In this document: in pieces, positions 1 through 6,544 of the stretch
Layout: each line of letters begins with the position of its first letter
How positions within the stretch are numbered: position 1 is the first letter of the stretch
Assembly (NCBI GenBank): GCA_051653405.1
Contig: JBOFWC010000135.1
Coordinates: 1-15,576, forward strand
Length of the DNA stretch: 15,576 nucleotides
Reading direction: 5' to 3'
Source: Proteocatella sp051653405
GTDB lineage: Bacteria > Bacillota > Clostridia > Peptostreptococcales > Filifactoraceae
Translations under genes and position numbers: made by a program
The notes under the pieces: model-generated
The model's input: the letters and a program-made list of their open reading frames with translations, nothing else
Told to the model about the DNA's origin: nothing
Database searches by the model: none

Positions 1-299
1 ATAAGCTGAAAAAACATCCTAAATTGTACAAATATTATCTTAGACTGATGAAATTCTTTGTAAAGAATCATCGTTATTTTGGAATGGCAGCAATTATATT
101 TATTATGATTCACGCATATATTCAGTATAATCGATATGGTGTTAGCCTAACAGGGAGCCTTGCAGCATTAACAATGTTTTTGCAGGTAGGCCTTGGTATG
201 TATGGCCAATATAAAAATAAAAAAGGAAAGAGATGGCTTATGGTTCATAAGACTCTTGCGATCTTGCTTATTTTTGCCATATTAAATCATGTTCTATAA
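1..299 (+). CDS. Small cytochrome b561-like membrane protein, 5' end cut off by window
   Basis: The reading frame (codons from base 3) is open to the window edge, so the gene begins upstream; the TTG at 24 need not be the start. About 99 residues are visible. Hydrophobic segments lie near residues 25-40, 50-66 and 80-97, counted from base 3. Four histidines form two pairs, each 14 residues apart (His23/His37 and His82/His96), the second pair following a basic loop (KNKKGKR). Paired His spaced like this across neighbouring helices is typical of b-type haem binding in cytochrome b561 and ferric-reductase-like membrane proteins. The haem and redox role is inferred from this pattern alone. No partner gene is visible downstream, and a terminator follows at 383-414. 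Confidence 0.55.
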   Translation, partial: KLKKHPKLYKYYLRLMKFFVKNHRYFGMAAIIFIMIHAYIQYNRYGVSLTGSLAALTMFLQVGLGMYGQYKNKKGKRWLMVHKTLAILLIFAILNHVL

Positions 300-382
300 A
301 AAATTAAGAACAATTTAACTTGTTAGAAACTATATTATCTAACTATAGTATATAACGATATTATCTAAATATTTTATATAAG

Positions 383-414
383 AAATCCTGCATAGGCTTT
401 GTGGGATTTTTTTT
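383..414 (+). terminator. Rho-independent terminator after the b561-like gene
   Basis: The 10-base arms 383-392 (AAATCCTGCA) and 400-409 (TGTGGGATTT) pair fully, with two G-U wobbles, around a 7-base loop. An uninterrupted run of eight T follows (407-414). It lies 84 bases after the stop codon and just before the esterase leader. Confidence 0.75.
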
Positions 415-468
415 ATGCGGTATAATATAGTTATCAAACTTAAAAATAAAACTAGTTGAGGGATACAT

Positions 469-1947
469 ATGAATACAATAGTTAAAACAAAATATGGAGA
501 GGTAGAAGGTTTTAAAGAAAATGAGTTAATAAAATGGTTTGGAGTACCTTTTGCAAAGCCGCCGATAGGAGAACTCCGATTTAAAAGAGCGGTTGAATGT
601 GAGTCTTGGATAGGTGTTAAAAATTGTAAAGCTCACGGGAATAGACCAATTCAGTTTACAAAAGCCCCAGATACAGGGGTTTTTGAAAGTGAGGACTGCT
701 TATATCTAAGTATATGGAGACCAGATACAGAAAAAAAGAAGCTTCCAGTCTTTGTGTGGATATATGGTGGGGGCTTTAGTTATGGAGAATGTAGTGATCC
801 GCTATATGATGGGAGCTCGTTTGCAAGAAATGATGTTATCTATGTGGGGATAAACTACAGATTGGGCGTACTTGGATTTTATGATTTTACGCCTTATCAA
901 AGTGAGAGAAGTGAGTGTTTTGACTCAAACTGTGGATTTTCAGATCAACTTACAGCGCTAAGGTGGGTAAAGGAAAATATAGAAGCTTTCGGGGGCGATA
1001 GTAATAATATAACAATTGCAGGAGAAAGTGCAGGGGGGACGAGTGTCTGTCATATAATGGCATCCCCGCATGCGAAAGGGCTATTTAATAAAGCTATAAG
1101 TCAAAGTGCACTGCCTGATTGTCTTCATAACAGCTCATCTGCAAAGCGAAATATGGATATTTTTTTAGAGCAGATGAAGATGTCTAAAGATGAAGTAATT
1201 AAGCTTAAAAGTATGGATGTAAGTAAAATGAAAGCTGCGGCAAAGTATGTGCTTGATAATAGCTGTCTTATATATCCTGGGATATTTCAGCCAGGACCAG
1301 TTATAGATGATCTTATTCCTGAAAGTTCGGTGTCAGCATGTGCAAAAGGAGCTGCAAAAGATGTAAGCCTTATAATAGGAACGAATCATGACGAAGGAAG
1401 TGTGTTTATAAATATGAAGTGGTTTCCCTATAACTGGGAAATGACGGAAAAAATGCTGGAACTTAATAATTGCAAGCACAGAATTACTGACCTAAAAAAA
1501 CTGTACAGTGAATACAGCGAAGTAGCTAATCAGATGAATTTGCTTGCGAAGGACAGAGCATTTTTGATAGATGCTATAAAAACTGCAAATGGACAGAGTA
1601 AACATAATGATGTATGGATGTATAGATTTGATTATGCTCCACCCTATCTTAAAAGCAGGGGACTAAATGCGATGCATAGTGTTGAAATTCCAATGGCACT
1701 TAATACATTTTCAGTTCTATGGAAGGGAACTAATGAGGAGATAGAAAAAAGACTTAGGTTTGAGATGCACAGCGCTTGGATAAACTTTGCAAAATATGGA
1801 AATCCAGGAAGTCACATTTCTTGTACATGGGAGAAGTATGACGAAAATAGTGGGACTACTCTTATATTTGATGAGGATACTTATACATTGGATAATCCAG
1901 AAAAAGAAAATTTTAATGTATGGAGTGATATAGAGCTTAAATTTTAA
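469..1947 (+). CDS. Type-B carboxylesterase (para-nitrobenzyl esterase family)
   Basis: A 492-residue alpha/beta-hydrolase of the carboxylesterase/cholinesterase family; its length matches Bacillus PnbA (about 489). The N-terminal FGVPFAKPPIGELRF and EDCLYLSIW segments are family hallmarks. The oxyanion-hole GGGF is at 100-103. The nucleophile is Ser187 in GESAGG, the acid is probably Glu309 in GTNHDEG, and the base is His403 in AMHSVEIP, so the triad is complete. No signal peptide is seen, so it is probably cytoplasmic. It would hydrolyse carboxylic esters; the natural substrate is unknown. The ATG follows a TGAGGGA ribosome site at 457-463. A cyclic-amide or isochorismatase-like hydrolase gene follows after 50 bases with no obvious terminator between, so the two may share a transcript. 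Confidence 0.9.
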   Translation: MNTIVKTKYGEVEGFKENELIKWFGVPFAKPPIGELRFKRAVECESWIGVKNCKAHGNRPIQFTKAPDTGVFESEDCLYLSIWRPDTEKKKLPVFVWIYGGGFSYGECSDPLYDGSSFARNDVIYVGINYRLGVLGFYDFTPYQSERSECFDSNCGFSDQLTALRWVKENIEAFGGDSNNITIAGESAGGTSVCHIMASPHAKGLFNKAISQSALPDCLHNSSSAKRNMDIFLEQMKMSKDEVIKLKSMDVSKMKAAAKYVLDNSCLIYPGIFQPGPVIDDLIPESSVSACAKGAAKDVSLIIGTNHDEGSVFINMKWFPYNWEMTEKMLELNNCKHRITDLKKLYSEYSEVANQMNLLAKDRAFLIDAIKTANGQSKHNDVWMYRFDYAPPYLKSRGLNAMHSVEIPMALNTFSVLWKGTNEEIEKRLRFEMHSAWINFAKYGNPGSHISCTWEKYDENSGTTLIFDEDTYTLDNPEKENFNVWSDIELKF

Positions 1948-1997
1948 ACTAATGACAATTGAATTGGACTATATTTTTTTAATTATAAGGAGGATAT

Positions 1998-2522
1998 ATG
2001 GTACTTTTAGTGGTAGATACTCAAAAACTTATTACTACAGAAAATCTATATAATTATTCAGAGTTTGTAGTAAATGTAAAAAAACTTATTGAAACTGCAA
2101 GAAAAAACTTGGTTGAGGTAGTCTATGTAGTTCATGATGATGGTGAGGGCGAAGAACTTACAAAAGGTAAAGAAGGATATCAAATATTTGAGGAATTCTC
2201 ACCAATTTTAGAAGAAAAGATTTTTGAAAAGAATGTGAACAGTGCGTTTTGTAGAACTGGACTATTAGAATATTTAAAAAGCAAAAATGAAAATGAGGTT
2301 ATGGTAGTAGGGCTTATGACAGATTATTGCATTGATGCTACAGTTAAAGCTGGCTTTGAGCATGGATTAAAAGTTATTGTTCCAGCATACGCAAACTCTA
2401 CACTAGATAATAAATTTTTAACTGGGGAGGAATCATATAAATATTATAATGAGCATATGTGGGCAAAAAGGTATGCTGAATGCATAGATATTGATTCTGC
2501 AATACAACGCTTAAATATATAA
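1998..2522 (+). CDS. Isochorismatase-family cysteine hydrolase
   Basis: A 174-residue single-domain protein of the isochorismatase/nicotinamidase superfamily. The triad is visible: Asp7 in VVDTQ, Lys78 in FEKNVNSAF, and Cys111 in GLMTDYC, the last followed by the usual IDATVKAGFEHG helix. Members hydrolyse amides such as nicotinamide, N-carbamoyl compounds or isochorismate. The true substrate cannot be read from the sequence. It is shorter than typical nicotinamidases, and the usual metal-binding His/Asp cluster after the catalytic Asp is not evident (HDDGEGEE at 46-53 is the nearest). The start has a strong AAGGAGG site at 1987-1993. The preceding esterase gene may belong to the same operon. 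Confidence 0.85.
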   Translation: MVLLVVDTQKLITTENLYNYSEFVVNVKKLIETARKNLVEVVYVVHDDGEGEELTKGKEGYQIFEEFSPILEEKIFEKNVNSAFCRTGLLEYLKSKNENEVMVVGLMTDYCIDATVKAGFEHGLKVIVPAYANSTLDNKFLTGEESYKYYNEHMWAKRYAECIDIDSAIQRLNI

Positions 2523-2549
2523 TTATAGGAATATAAAAAGTTTTTCGGT

Positions 2550-2587
2550 AAAACACTTTGGGAATATAATTTCTGGGGTGTTTTTTT
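2550..2587 (+). terminator. Probable terminator after the isochorismatase-family gene
   Basis: The arms AAAACAC (2550-2556) and GTGTTTT (2578-2584) pair, with a large loop that could partly close by T-G wobbles. A T tract (2581-2587) follows. The stem is weak in GC content, but its position 28 bases after the stop and before a new promoter supports the call. Confidence 0.5.
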
Positions 2588-2612
2588 ATTATAAGAATAT
2601 TTTTTTAATATA

Positions 2613-2641
2613 TTGACAAAATACTTTTTATACAGTAAAAT
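2613..2641 (+). promoter_or_regulatory. Sigma-A promoter of cysK
   Basis: TTGACA (2613-2618), 17 bases, then TAAAAT (2636-2641): a near-consensus housekeeping promoter 75 bases before the chosen cysK start. The predicted transcript start near 2648 leaves a short leader, too short for a T-box or SAM riboswitch. Confidence 0.75.
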
Positions 2642-2716
2642 TAAAGCATACTAAACCCGCTTTATTAGTAGGTAATGAAAACGGATATAAAATATGATTA
2701 TACAAGGAGAATTATT

Positions 2717-3643
2717 ATGAGAGTGTATAAAAATGTAAGTGATTTAGTTGGTAAGACGCCTCTAGTCGAGCTTTCAAATTATAGTGAAATATTTAATCTT
2801 TCAGCTTTAATACTTGGTAAAGTAGAATATTTTAATCCAGCAGGAAGTGTAAAAGATAGAATTGCCAAAGCTATGATAGACGATGCTGAATCAAAAGGAC
2901 TTATAAATAAAAGTACAGTTATAATAGAACCAACAAGTGGAAATACAGGTATAGGGCTTGCGGCAATGGCAGCTTCGAGGGGATATAGAATAATTCTTAC
3001 AATGCCAGAAACTATGAGTGTGGAAAGAAGAAACCTTTTAAAAGCATATGGAGCGGAACTTGTGCTTACAGATGGAACAAAGGGAATGAAAGGTGCAATT
3101 GAAAAAGCTAATGAACTAGCAGCTGAGATGGAGAATAGTTTTGTGCCAAGTCAGTTTAGTAACTTTTCAAATGCAGAAATGCACAAAAAGACTACTGGCC
3201 CAGAAATATGGGACGATACAGATGGTAAGGTAGATATATTTGTAGCAGGAGTAGGAACTGGGGGAACTATTACTGGAGTAGGTGAGTATTTGAAATCTAA
3301 GAATCCGGATATAAAGATAGTGGCAGTTGAACCTAAAGATTCTCCAATACTTTCGGGAGGCAAACCAGGACCTCACAAAATTCAGGGGATTGGAGCAGGG
3401 TTTATTCCTGATATATTAAATACCTCTGTGTATGATGAAATAATTCAAGTAGGCAGTGAGGATGCATTTGAAAATGGAAGAATACTTGCACAAAAAGAAG
3501 GTATTCTTGTAGGAATTTCATCAGGCGCAGCCCTTTATGCCGCAAAAGAACTTGCAAGAAGACCGGAGAATAAGGGCAAGACCATAGTTGTTATGCTTCC
3601 AGATACAGGTGAAAGATATCTTTCTACAGCAATGTTTTCTTAA
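2717..3643 (+). CDS. cysK: Cysteine synthase (O-acetylserine sulfhydrylase)
   Basis: A PLP-dependent fold-type II enzyme that makes L-cysteine from O-acetylserine and sulfide. The start is set at 2717 because AAGGAG (2704-2709) sits just upstream. An in-frame ATG at 2675 would add 14 residues, has no ribosome site and is less likely. The protein is then 308 residues, normal for CysK. Lys46 in NPAGSVKDR is the Schiff-base lysine. TSGNTG (73-78) binds the substrate carboxylate, GTGGT (180-184) the PLP phosphate, and SSGAA near 268-272 the pyridine nitrogen. The KPGPHKIQGIGAGF segment is typical of CysK and argues against cystathionine beta-synthase. A convergent Rrf2-family regulator gene follows. 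In Firmicutes the Rrf2 regulator CymR works with CysK, which makes that neighbour notable. Confidence 0.95.
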   Translation: MRVYKNVSDLVGKTPLVELSNYSEIFNLSALILGKVEYFNPAGSVKDRIAKAMIDDAESKGLINKSTVIIEPTSGNTGIGLAAMAASRGYRIILTMPETMSVERRNLLKAYGAELVLTDGTKGMKGAIEKANELAAEMENSFVPSQFSNFSNAEMHKKTTGPEIWDDTDGKVDIFVAGVGTGGTITGVGEYLKSKNPDIKIVAVEPKDSPILSGGKPGPHKIQGIGAGFIPDILNTSVYDEIIQVGSEDAFENGRILAQKEGILVGISSGAALYAAKELARRPENKGKTIVVMLPDTGERYLSTAMFS

Positions 3644-3653
3644 GTTTTTAAAT

Positions 3654-3718
3654 ATAACAAATAACAAAAAATTACTCATTATTTTATAAATAGTGAGTAA
3701 TTTTTTGTTATTTGTTAT
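3654..3718. terminator. Long bidirectional terminator between cysK and the Rrf2 gene
   Basis: A perfect 25-bp inverted repeat: left arm 3654-3678 and right arm 3694-3718. One T-G pair and two more A-T pairs extend it inward to a loop of about nine bases (3682-3690). The arms hold A-runs on one side and T-runs on the other, so the hairpin can end transcription from both strands. Its right end overlaps the stop codon of the minus-strand regulator gene (3718-3720). Confidence 0.9.
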
Positions 3719-4155
3719 TATATAAAGAATTCTATATAATTTTTATCTCGGTGCTTATCTAGTATATCCTCAAGGGTTATAGAATCGAGATATTCTTTTA
3801 TTACGTCATTTAGACCTTTCCATACATCCAGCGTCATACAGTTTTCAATATTTTCACAGGAATTGGGGGTTGTATCAAGACAGGATATAACAGAAATGCT
3901 ACCTTCGGTTATTCTTAAGATATCTCCTACGGTATATTCTTTTGGCAATCTTGCTAATTTGTAGCCACCTTGATTTCCTCGACTTGCTTGAAGAATATTA
4001 GAGCTGTTTAGAATTGGTATTATTTGCTCCAAATATTTCTTTGATATATTTTGACGCTTAGCAATATCTTTAAGTGCAATAAAACCTTCATTTTCATGTT
4101 CTGCAAGATCTAGAAGCATTCTAAGGGCATAACGGCTTTTTGTAGAAATTTTCAT
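3718..4155 (-). CDS. Rrf2/IscR-family transcriptional regulator with a three-cysteine motif
   Basis: A 145-residue Rrf2-family DNA-binding protein. The N-terminus (KISTKSRYALRMLLDLA) and the winged helix-turn-helix over residues 27-68, ending in SRGNQGGYKLA, are typical. Cys92, Cys100 and Cys106 form C-X7-C-X5-C at the place where IscR carries its iron-sulfur ligands (C-X5-C-X5-C). CymR proteins of Bacillus lack these cysteines, so an Fe-S or thiol sensing role is plausible. Whether it controls cysteine supply, Fe-S assembly or another stress cannot be decided here. A ribosome site (AGGAGT, 4162-4167) precedes the ATG. It converges with cysK; no isc/suf genes lie in the window. Confidence 0.88.
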   Translation of the reverse strand: MKISTKSRYALRMLLDLAEHENEGFIALKDIAKRQNISKKYLEQIIPILNSSNILQASRGNQGGYKLARLPKEYTVGDILRITEGSISVISCLDTTPNSCENIENCMTLDVWKGLNDVIKEYLDSITLEDILDKHRDKNYIEFFI

Positions 4156-4190
4156 CCCAAAACTCCTTTTTTATAATTTATATAACTATG

Positions 4191-4219
4191 ATTTTAACAT
4201 ATGTTTAAAAAGTTTTCAA
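4191..4219 (-). promoter_or_regulatory. Promoter of the Rrf2 regulator gene
   Basis: On the minus strand: TTGAAA (4219-4214), 17 bases, TAAAAT (4196-4191), 36 bases before the start codon. The 10-bp palindrome AACATATGTT (4197-4206) lies in the spacer just upstream of the -10 and could be an autoregulatory site. That last point is a guess. Confidence 0.7.
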
Positions 4220-4337
4220 TTAAGAAGGTGAAAATGCAAAAGATTAATAATGATTGAACATTTCTGAAAATAATGATATTATTTATTTTGAACGTTAGCT
4301 AAAGAAAAAAATAATGCTAAATTTTTGACAAAATATG

Positions 4338-4367
4338 TTTACATTTTTGAGCTTTTATTGTTATAAT
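4338..4367 (+). promoter_or_regulatory. Promoter of crt
   Basis: TTTACA (4338-4343), 18 bases, TATAAT (4362-4367), with TG at 4359-4360 giving an extended -10. A TTGACA at 4325-4330 is too far from this -10 to pair with it. The start codon is 31 bases downstream of the -10. The rest of 4220-4337 is AT-rich, with a small inverted repeat (AAATAAT/ATTATTT, 4268-4284) of unknown role. Confidence 0.7.
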
Positions 4368-4398
4368 TAAGTAAAGCGTGAAAGGAGTGGGAATTTAA

Positions 4399-5175
4399 AT
4401 GTTAAAGTTTATTTTAAAAGAATATGTTGAAAACGTACTTATAATCAAGATTAACAACCCTGGAGCATTAAATGCACTAAATAGTGAAGTGCTTACAGAA
4501 ATAGGTCAAGCTTTTGATGAAGCTTCAAAAGATGACAATATTAATGCTATAATTTTAACAGGTGAAGGCAAGGCTTTTGTAGCAGGAGCAGATATTTCTG
4601 AGATGAGTACACTTAATGCAGAACAAGGAAAATTATTTGGAGAACATGGTGCAGGTGTATTTAGAAAGATTGAAGTTATGCCAAAAGCTGTAATCGCAGC
4701 AGTAAATGGTTTTGCACTTGGTGGAGGTTGTGAACTTGCTATGGCATGTGATATAAGAATTGCATCTGAAAAAGCTAAGTTTGGACAACCAGAGGTAACA
4801 CTTGGAATAACTCCTGGATTCTCTGGAACACAAAGACTTTCAAGACTTGTAGGACTTGGAAAAGCCAAAGAACTGATTTTGACAGGTAATATAATAGGAG
4901 CTAAAGAAGCTAAGGAGATAGGTCTTGTAAATGAAGTTGTTGAGCCAGATAAGCTTATGGAGATAGCACTTGAAATGGCTAAAAAGATTGCATCAAATGC
5001 TCAGATTGCAGTTAGATATAGCAAAGAAGCTATAGATAGAGGCTATCAGACAGACATAACTACAGCTATTGACATAGAAGCTAATTTATTTGGGCTTTGT
5101 TTTGCAACTGAGGATCAAAAAGAAGGAATGAAAGCTTTTTTAGAGAAAAGAAAAGCTGAATTTAAAAGTAAATAA
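4399..5175 (+). CDS. crt: Crotonase (3-hydroxybutyryl-CoA dehydratase)
   Basis: A 258-residue enoyl-CoA hydratase that interconverts 3-hydroxybutyryl-CoA and crotonyl-CoA. The crotonase fold is shown by the AGADISEM oxyanion segment (62-69) and AVNGFALGGGCELAMACD (101-118). Both catalytic glutamates are present, Glu112 and Glu132, spaced 20 apart like Glu144/Glu164 of rat crotonase. GQPEVTLGITPGFSGTQRL (129-147) is close to clostridial Crt. AAAGGAG at 4381-4387 precedes the ATG. Unlike the common crt-bcd-etfB-etfA-hbd layout, it is followed by a 230-base gap and then hbd under its own promoter. The role in butyrate formation rests on the neighbouring hbd, thl, bcd and etf genes. Confidence 0.95.
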   Translation: MLKFILKEYVENVLIIKINNPGALNALNSEVLTEIGQAFDEASKDDNINAIILTGEGKAFVAGADISEMSTLNAEQGKLFGEHGAGVFRKIEVMPKAVIAAVNGFALGGGCELAMACDIRIASEKAKFGQPEVTLGITPGFSGTQRLSRLVGLGKAKELILTGNIIGAKEAKEIGLVNEVVEPDKLMEIALEMAKKIASNAQIAVRYSKEAIDRGYQTDITTAIDIEANLFGLCFATEDQKEGMKAFLEKRKAEFKSK

Positions 5176-5176
5176 A

Positions 5177-5250
5177 AAATTTACAACTAAATTTATAACT
5201 AAATAAGAAATTTATAACTAAAAATTTTTATTTATTATAAATATTTAGTT
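5177..5250. repeat. Short AT-rich tandem-like repeats after crt
   Basis: AAATTTAYAACTAAA occurs three times (5177-5191, 5189-5203, 5208-5222), and its end recurs inverted as TTTAGTT (5244-5250). AACTAAA at 5216-5222 can therefore form a 7-bp stem with 5244-5250. No T-run follows, so it is a poor terminator. It may stabilise the crt mRNA 3' end or be mere low complexity. Confidence 0.5.
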
Positions 5251-5318
5251 AAAGAATCAAGCTAAAAAATATAATTTTTTAAAAATTTCAAATATAAAAA
5301 ATAAAATCGCTAAAGATG

Positions 5319-5347
5319 TTGACATTTATTTATCAATGTGTGATAAT
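5319..5347 (+). promoter_or_regulatory. Promoter of hbd
   Basis: TTGACA (5319-5324), 17 bases, GATAAT (5342-5347), with an upstream TG (5339-5340) as extended -10. The predicted start of transcription is near 5354. The -35 is embedded in the imperfect inverted repeat TTGACATTTATTTATCAA (5319-5336), which matches a Rex-type operator at 10 of 14 fixed positions. Confidence 0.75.
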
Positions 5348-5353
5348 TGAAAA

Positions 5354-5367
5354 TGGAAACGTTAACG
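5354..5367 (+). promoter_or_regulatory. Possible CcpA cre site in the hbd leader
   Basis: TGGAAACGTTAACG agrees with the cre consensus TGWAANCGNTNWCA at all but two fixed positions (3 and 14). It lies at the predicted transcription start, where a bound regulator would block transcription. It includes the palindrome CGTTAACG. Confidence 0.45.
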
Positions 5368-5405
5368 AAATATATTAAAAAATAATACTTATTGGAGGCA
5401 GAAAA

Positions 5406-6245
5406 ATGAAAATTTGCGTAGTTGGTACAGGTACAATGGGCGGAGGAATCGTTCAAACATTTGCTCAATCAGGTTATCAGGTAATAGTAAAAGGAAGATC
5501 AGAAGCTTCAATAAACAGATCTATCGGTTCTATTACAAAGGTTTTATCAAAACAGGTAGAAAAAGGAAAAATTGAGGAAGCTAGAAAAGATGAAATTCTT
5601 TCTAACATAACTACAGCGCTTACTTTTGAAGAGTGTAAAGATGCAGATCTATTCATAGAAGCAATTGCTGAAGATATGGAAACTAAGAAAGTAACTTTTG
5701 CAGAAATTGAAAAAGTAGCTAAAGAAAGTGCAATACTTGCTACAAATACTTCTTCACTATCTATCACAGAAGTTGCTTCAACTACAAGTAAGCCAGAAAG
5801 AGTTATTGGAATGCATTTCTTTAATCCAGTTCCAGCGATGAAACTTGTGGAAGTGATTAGAGGTCAAATGACAGATCAAGAAATATTCAATAAAGTATTT
5901 GAATTATCACAAGCTGTAGGTAAAGTGCCTGTTGAAGTTTCTGAAGCACCAGGATTTGTTGTAAATAGAATACTTATACCTATGATAAATGAAGCAGTAG
6001 GAATACTTGCAGATGGTGTTGCTAAGAGAGAGGATATAGATGAAGCTATGAAGCTTGGTGCAAATCACCCAATGGGACCTCTTGCACTTGCAGACCTTAT
6101 AGGACTTGATGTATGCCTTGCAATAATGGAAGTTTTATATAGTGAATTTGCAGATTCAAAATATAGACCACACCCACTTTTAAGAAAAATGGTAAGAGCT
6201 AATCAACTTGGAAGAAAAACAAAAGTAGGTTTCTATAATTATTAA
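5406..6245 (+). CDS. hbd: 3-hydroxybutyryl-CoA dehydrogenase, probably NADP-preferring
   Basis: A 279-residue enzyme reducing acetoacetyl-CoA to (S)-3-hydroxybutyryl-CoA. The Rossmann motif VVGTGTMGGGI spans 5-15. Catalytic residues by comparison with clostridial Hbd are Ser116, His137 (in MHFFNP) and Asn187 (in GFVVNRILIPMINEA). The C-terminal NHPMGPLALADLIGLD and RPHPLLRKMV...GRKTKVGFYNY blocks are typical. At the end of beta-strand 2, where NAD enzymes usually carry Asp (as in LRDI), this protein has Lys-Gly-Arg-Ser (29-32). A basic residue there usually signals binding of the NADP 2'-phosphate. The ribosome site TGGAGG (5393-5398) sets the start. It stands alone between its own promoter and the thl leader. 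Confidence 0.95.
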   Translation: MKICVVGTGTMGGGIVQTFAQSGYQVIVKGRSEASINRSIGSITKVLSKQVEKGKIEEARKDEILSNITTALTFEECKDADLFIEAIAEDMETKKVTFAEIEKVAKESAILATNTSSLSITEVASTTSKPERVIGMHFFNPVPAMKLVEVIRGQMTDQEIFNKVFELSQAVGKVPVEVSEAPGFVVNRILIPMINEAVGILADGVAKREDIDEAMKLGANHPMGPLALADLIGLDVCLAIMEVLYSEFADSKYRPHPLLRKMVRANQLGRKTKVGFYNY

Positions 6246-6280
6246 AATATAGTTTTTTAGACATTGGGCGCCCGAAATAA

Positions 6281-6296
6281 TGTTATTATAATAACA
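6281..6296. promoter_or_regulatory. Perfect 16-bp palindrome, Rex-box-like, upstream of thl promoter
   Basis: TGTTATTATAATAACA is a perfect inverted repeat ending 10 bases before the thl -35. Its core TGTTA-N6-TAACA is exactly that of the Clostridium Rex consensus TTGTTAA-N4-TTAACAA. The 18-mer 6280-6297 matches 11 of 14 fixed positions. Rex represses butyrate-pathway genes in several clostridia. Confidence 0.5.
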
Positions 6297-6306
6297 AAGA
6301 AAAACC

Positions 6307-6336
6307 TTGACACATCTTGATGGTATATAATATAGT
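6307..6336 (+). promoter_or_regulatory. Promoter of thl
   Basis: TTGACA (6307-6312), 18 bases, TATAGT (6331-6336). A better TATAAT at 6326-6331 is only 13 bases from the -35. The transcript would start near 6343, leaving a leader of about 200 bases. Confidence 0.65.
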
Positions 6337-6348
6337 ATACATATCGAG

Positions 6349-6362
6349 TGAAAACGTTATGA
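6349..6362 (+). promoter_or_regulatory. Probable CcpA cre site in the thl leader
   Basis: TGAAAACGTTATGA matches the cre consensus TGWAANCGNTNWCA at every position but one (G for C at position 13). It sits just downstream of the predicted transcription start, the same place as the cre-like site of hbd. Confidence 0.55.
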
Positions 6363-6425
6363 AAATGTTTTTGGACTCTAGATAGTTAAGGTTAACGGTA
6401 GTGTTTTATAAAATGATGACAAAAC

Positions 6426-6477
6426 AGGAAATACTGCTTATATTCTTAATATTAATTTTACATAAGCGGTATTTCCT
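6426..6477 (+). promoter_or_regulatory. Stable 16-bp hairpin in the thl 5' leader
   Basis: Arms AGGAAATACTGCTTAT (6426-6441) and ATAAGCGGTATTTCCT (6462-6477) pair completely with one T-G wobble, around a 20-base AT-rich loop. No T-run follows on the plus strand, so it is not a standard terminator. It lies 67 bases before the thl ATG (6545). An mRNA-stabilising or regulatory leader element is possible; no known riboswitch class was recognised. Confidence 0.6.
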
Positions 6478-6544
6478 AAATTAAAAATTGTATAAAAGTA
6501 TAAACAATATATAGCATTTTATTTCGGAAAAGGAGCATAATAAC

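Noticed and set aside
1948..1997. Terminator between the esterase and the isochorismatase-family gene
   Set aside because: There is a T-run (1974-1980), but no stem of useful length precedes it.
2675..2716. Longer cysK starting at 2675
   Set aside because: No Shine-Dalgarno sequence precedes this ATG, the extra 14 residues are not CysK-like, and the ATG at 2717 has AAGGAG at the right distance.
4358..4375. Rex box at the crt promoter (TTGTTA...)
   Set aside because: Only the left half-site fits; the right half shows no TTAACAA-like sequence.
4368..4384. cre site in the crt leader around AAAGCG
   Set aside because: Only the AAnCG half agrees; the right half fails at most fixed positions.
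4506..4868. Long minus-strand open frame inside crt (and similar ones in hbd, thl, etfA and the BCCT gene)
   Set aside because: They lie opposite strongly conserved genes, have no ribosome sites, and their low-complexity translations resemble no protein family.
6266..6273. GGGCGCCC palindrome upstream of thl
   Set aside because: Striking for its GC content, but it has no loop to form an RNA hairpin, no T-run, and is too short to assign a role.
6383..6394. GTTAAGGTTAAC as a second Rex-type site in the thl leader
   Set aside because: The half-sites are two bases apart where four are required.
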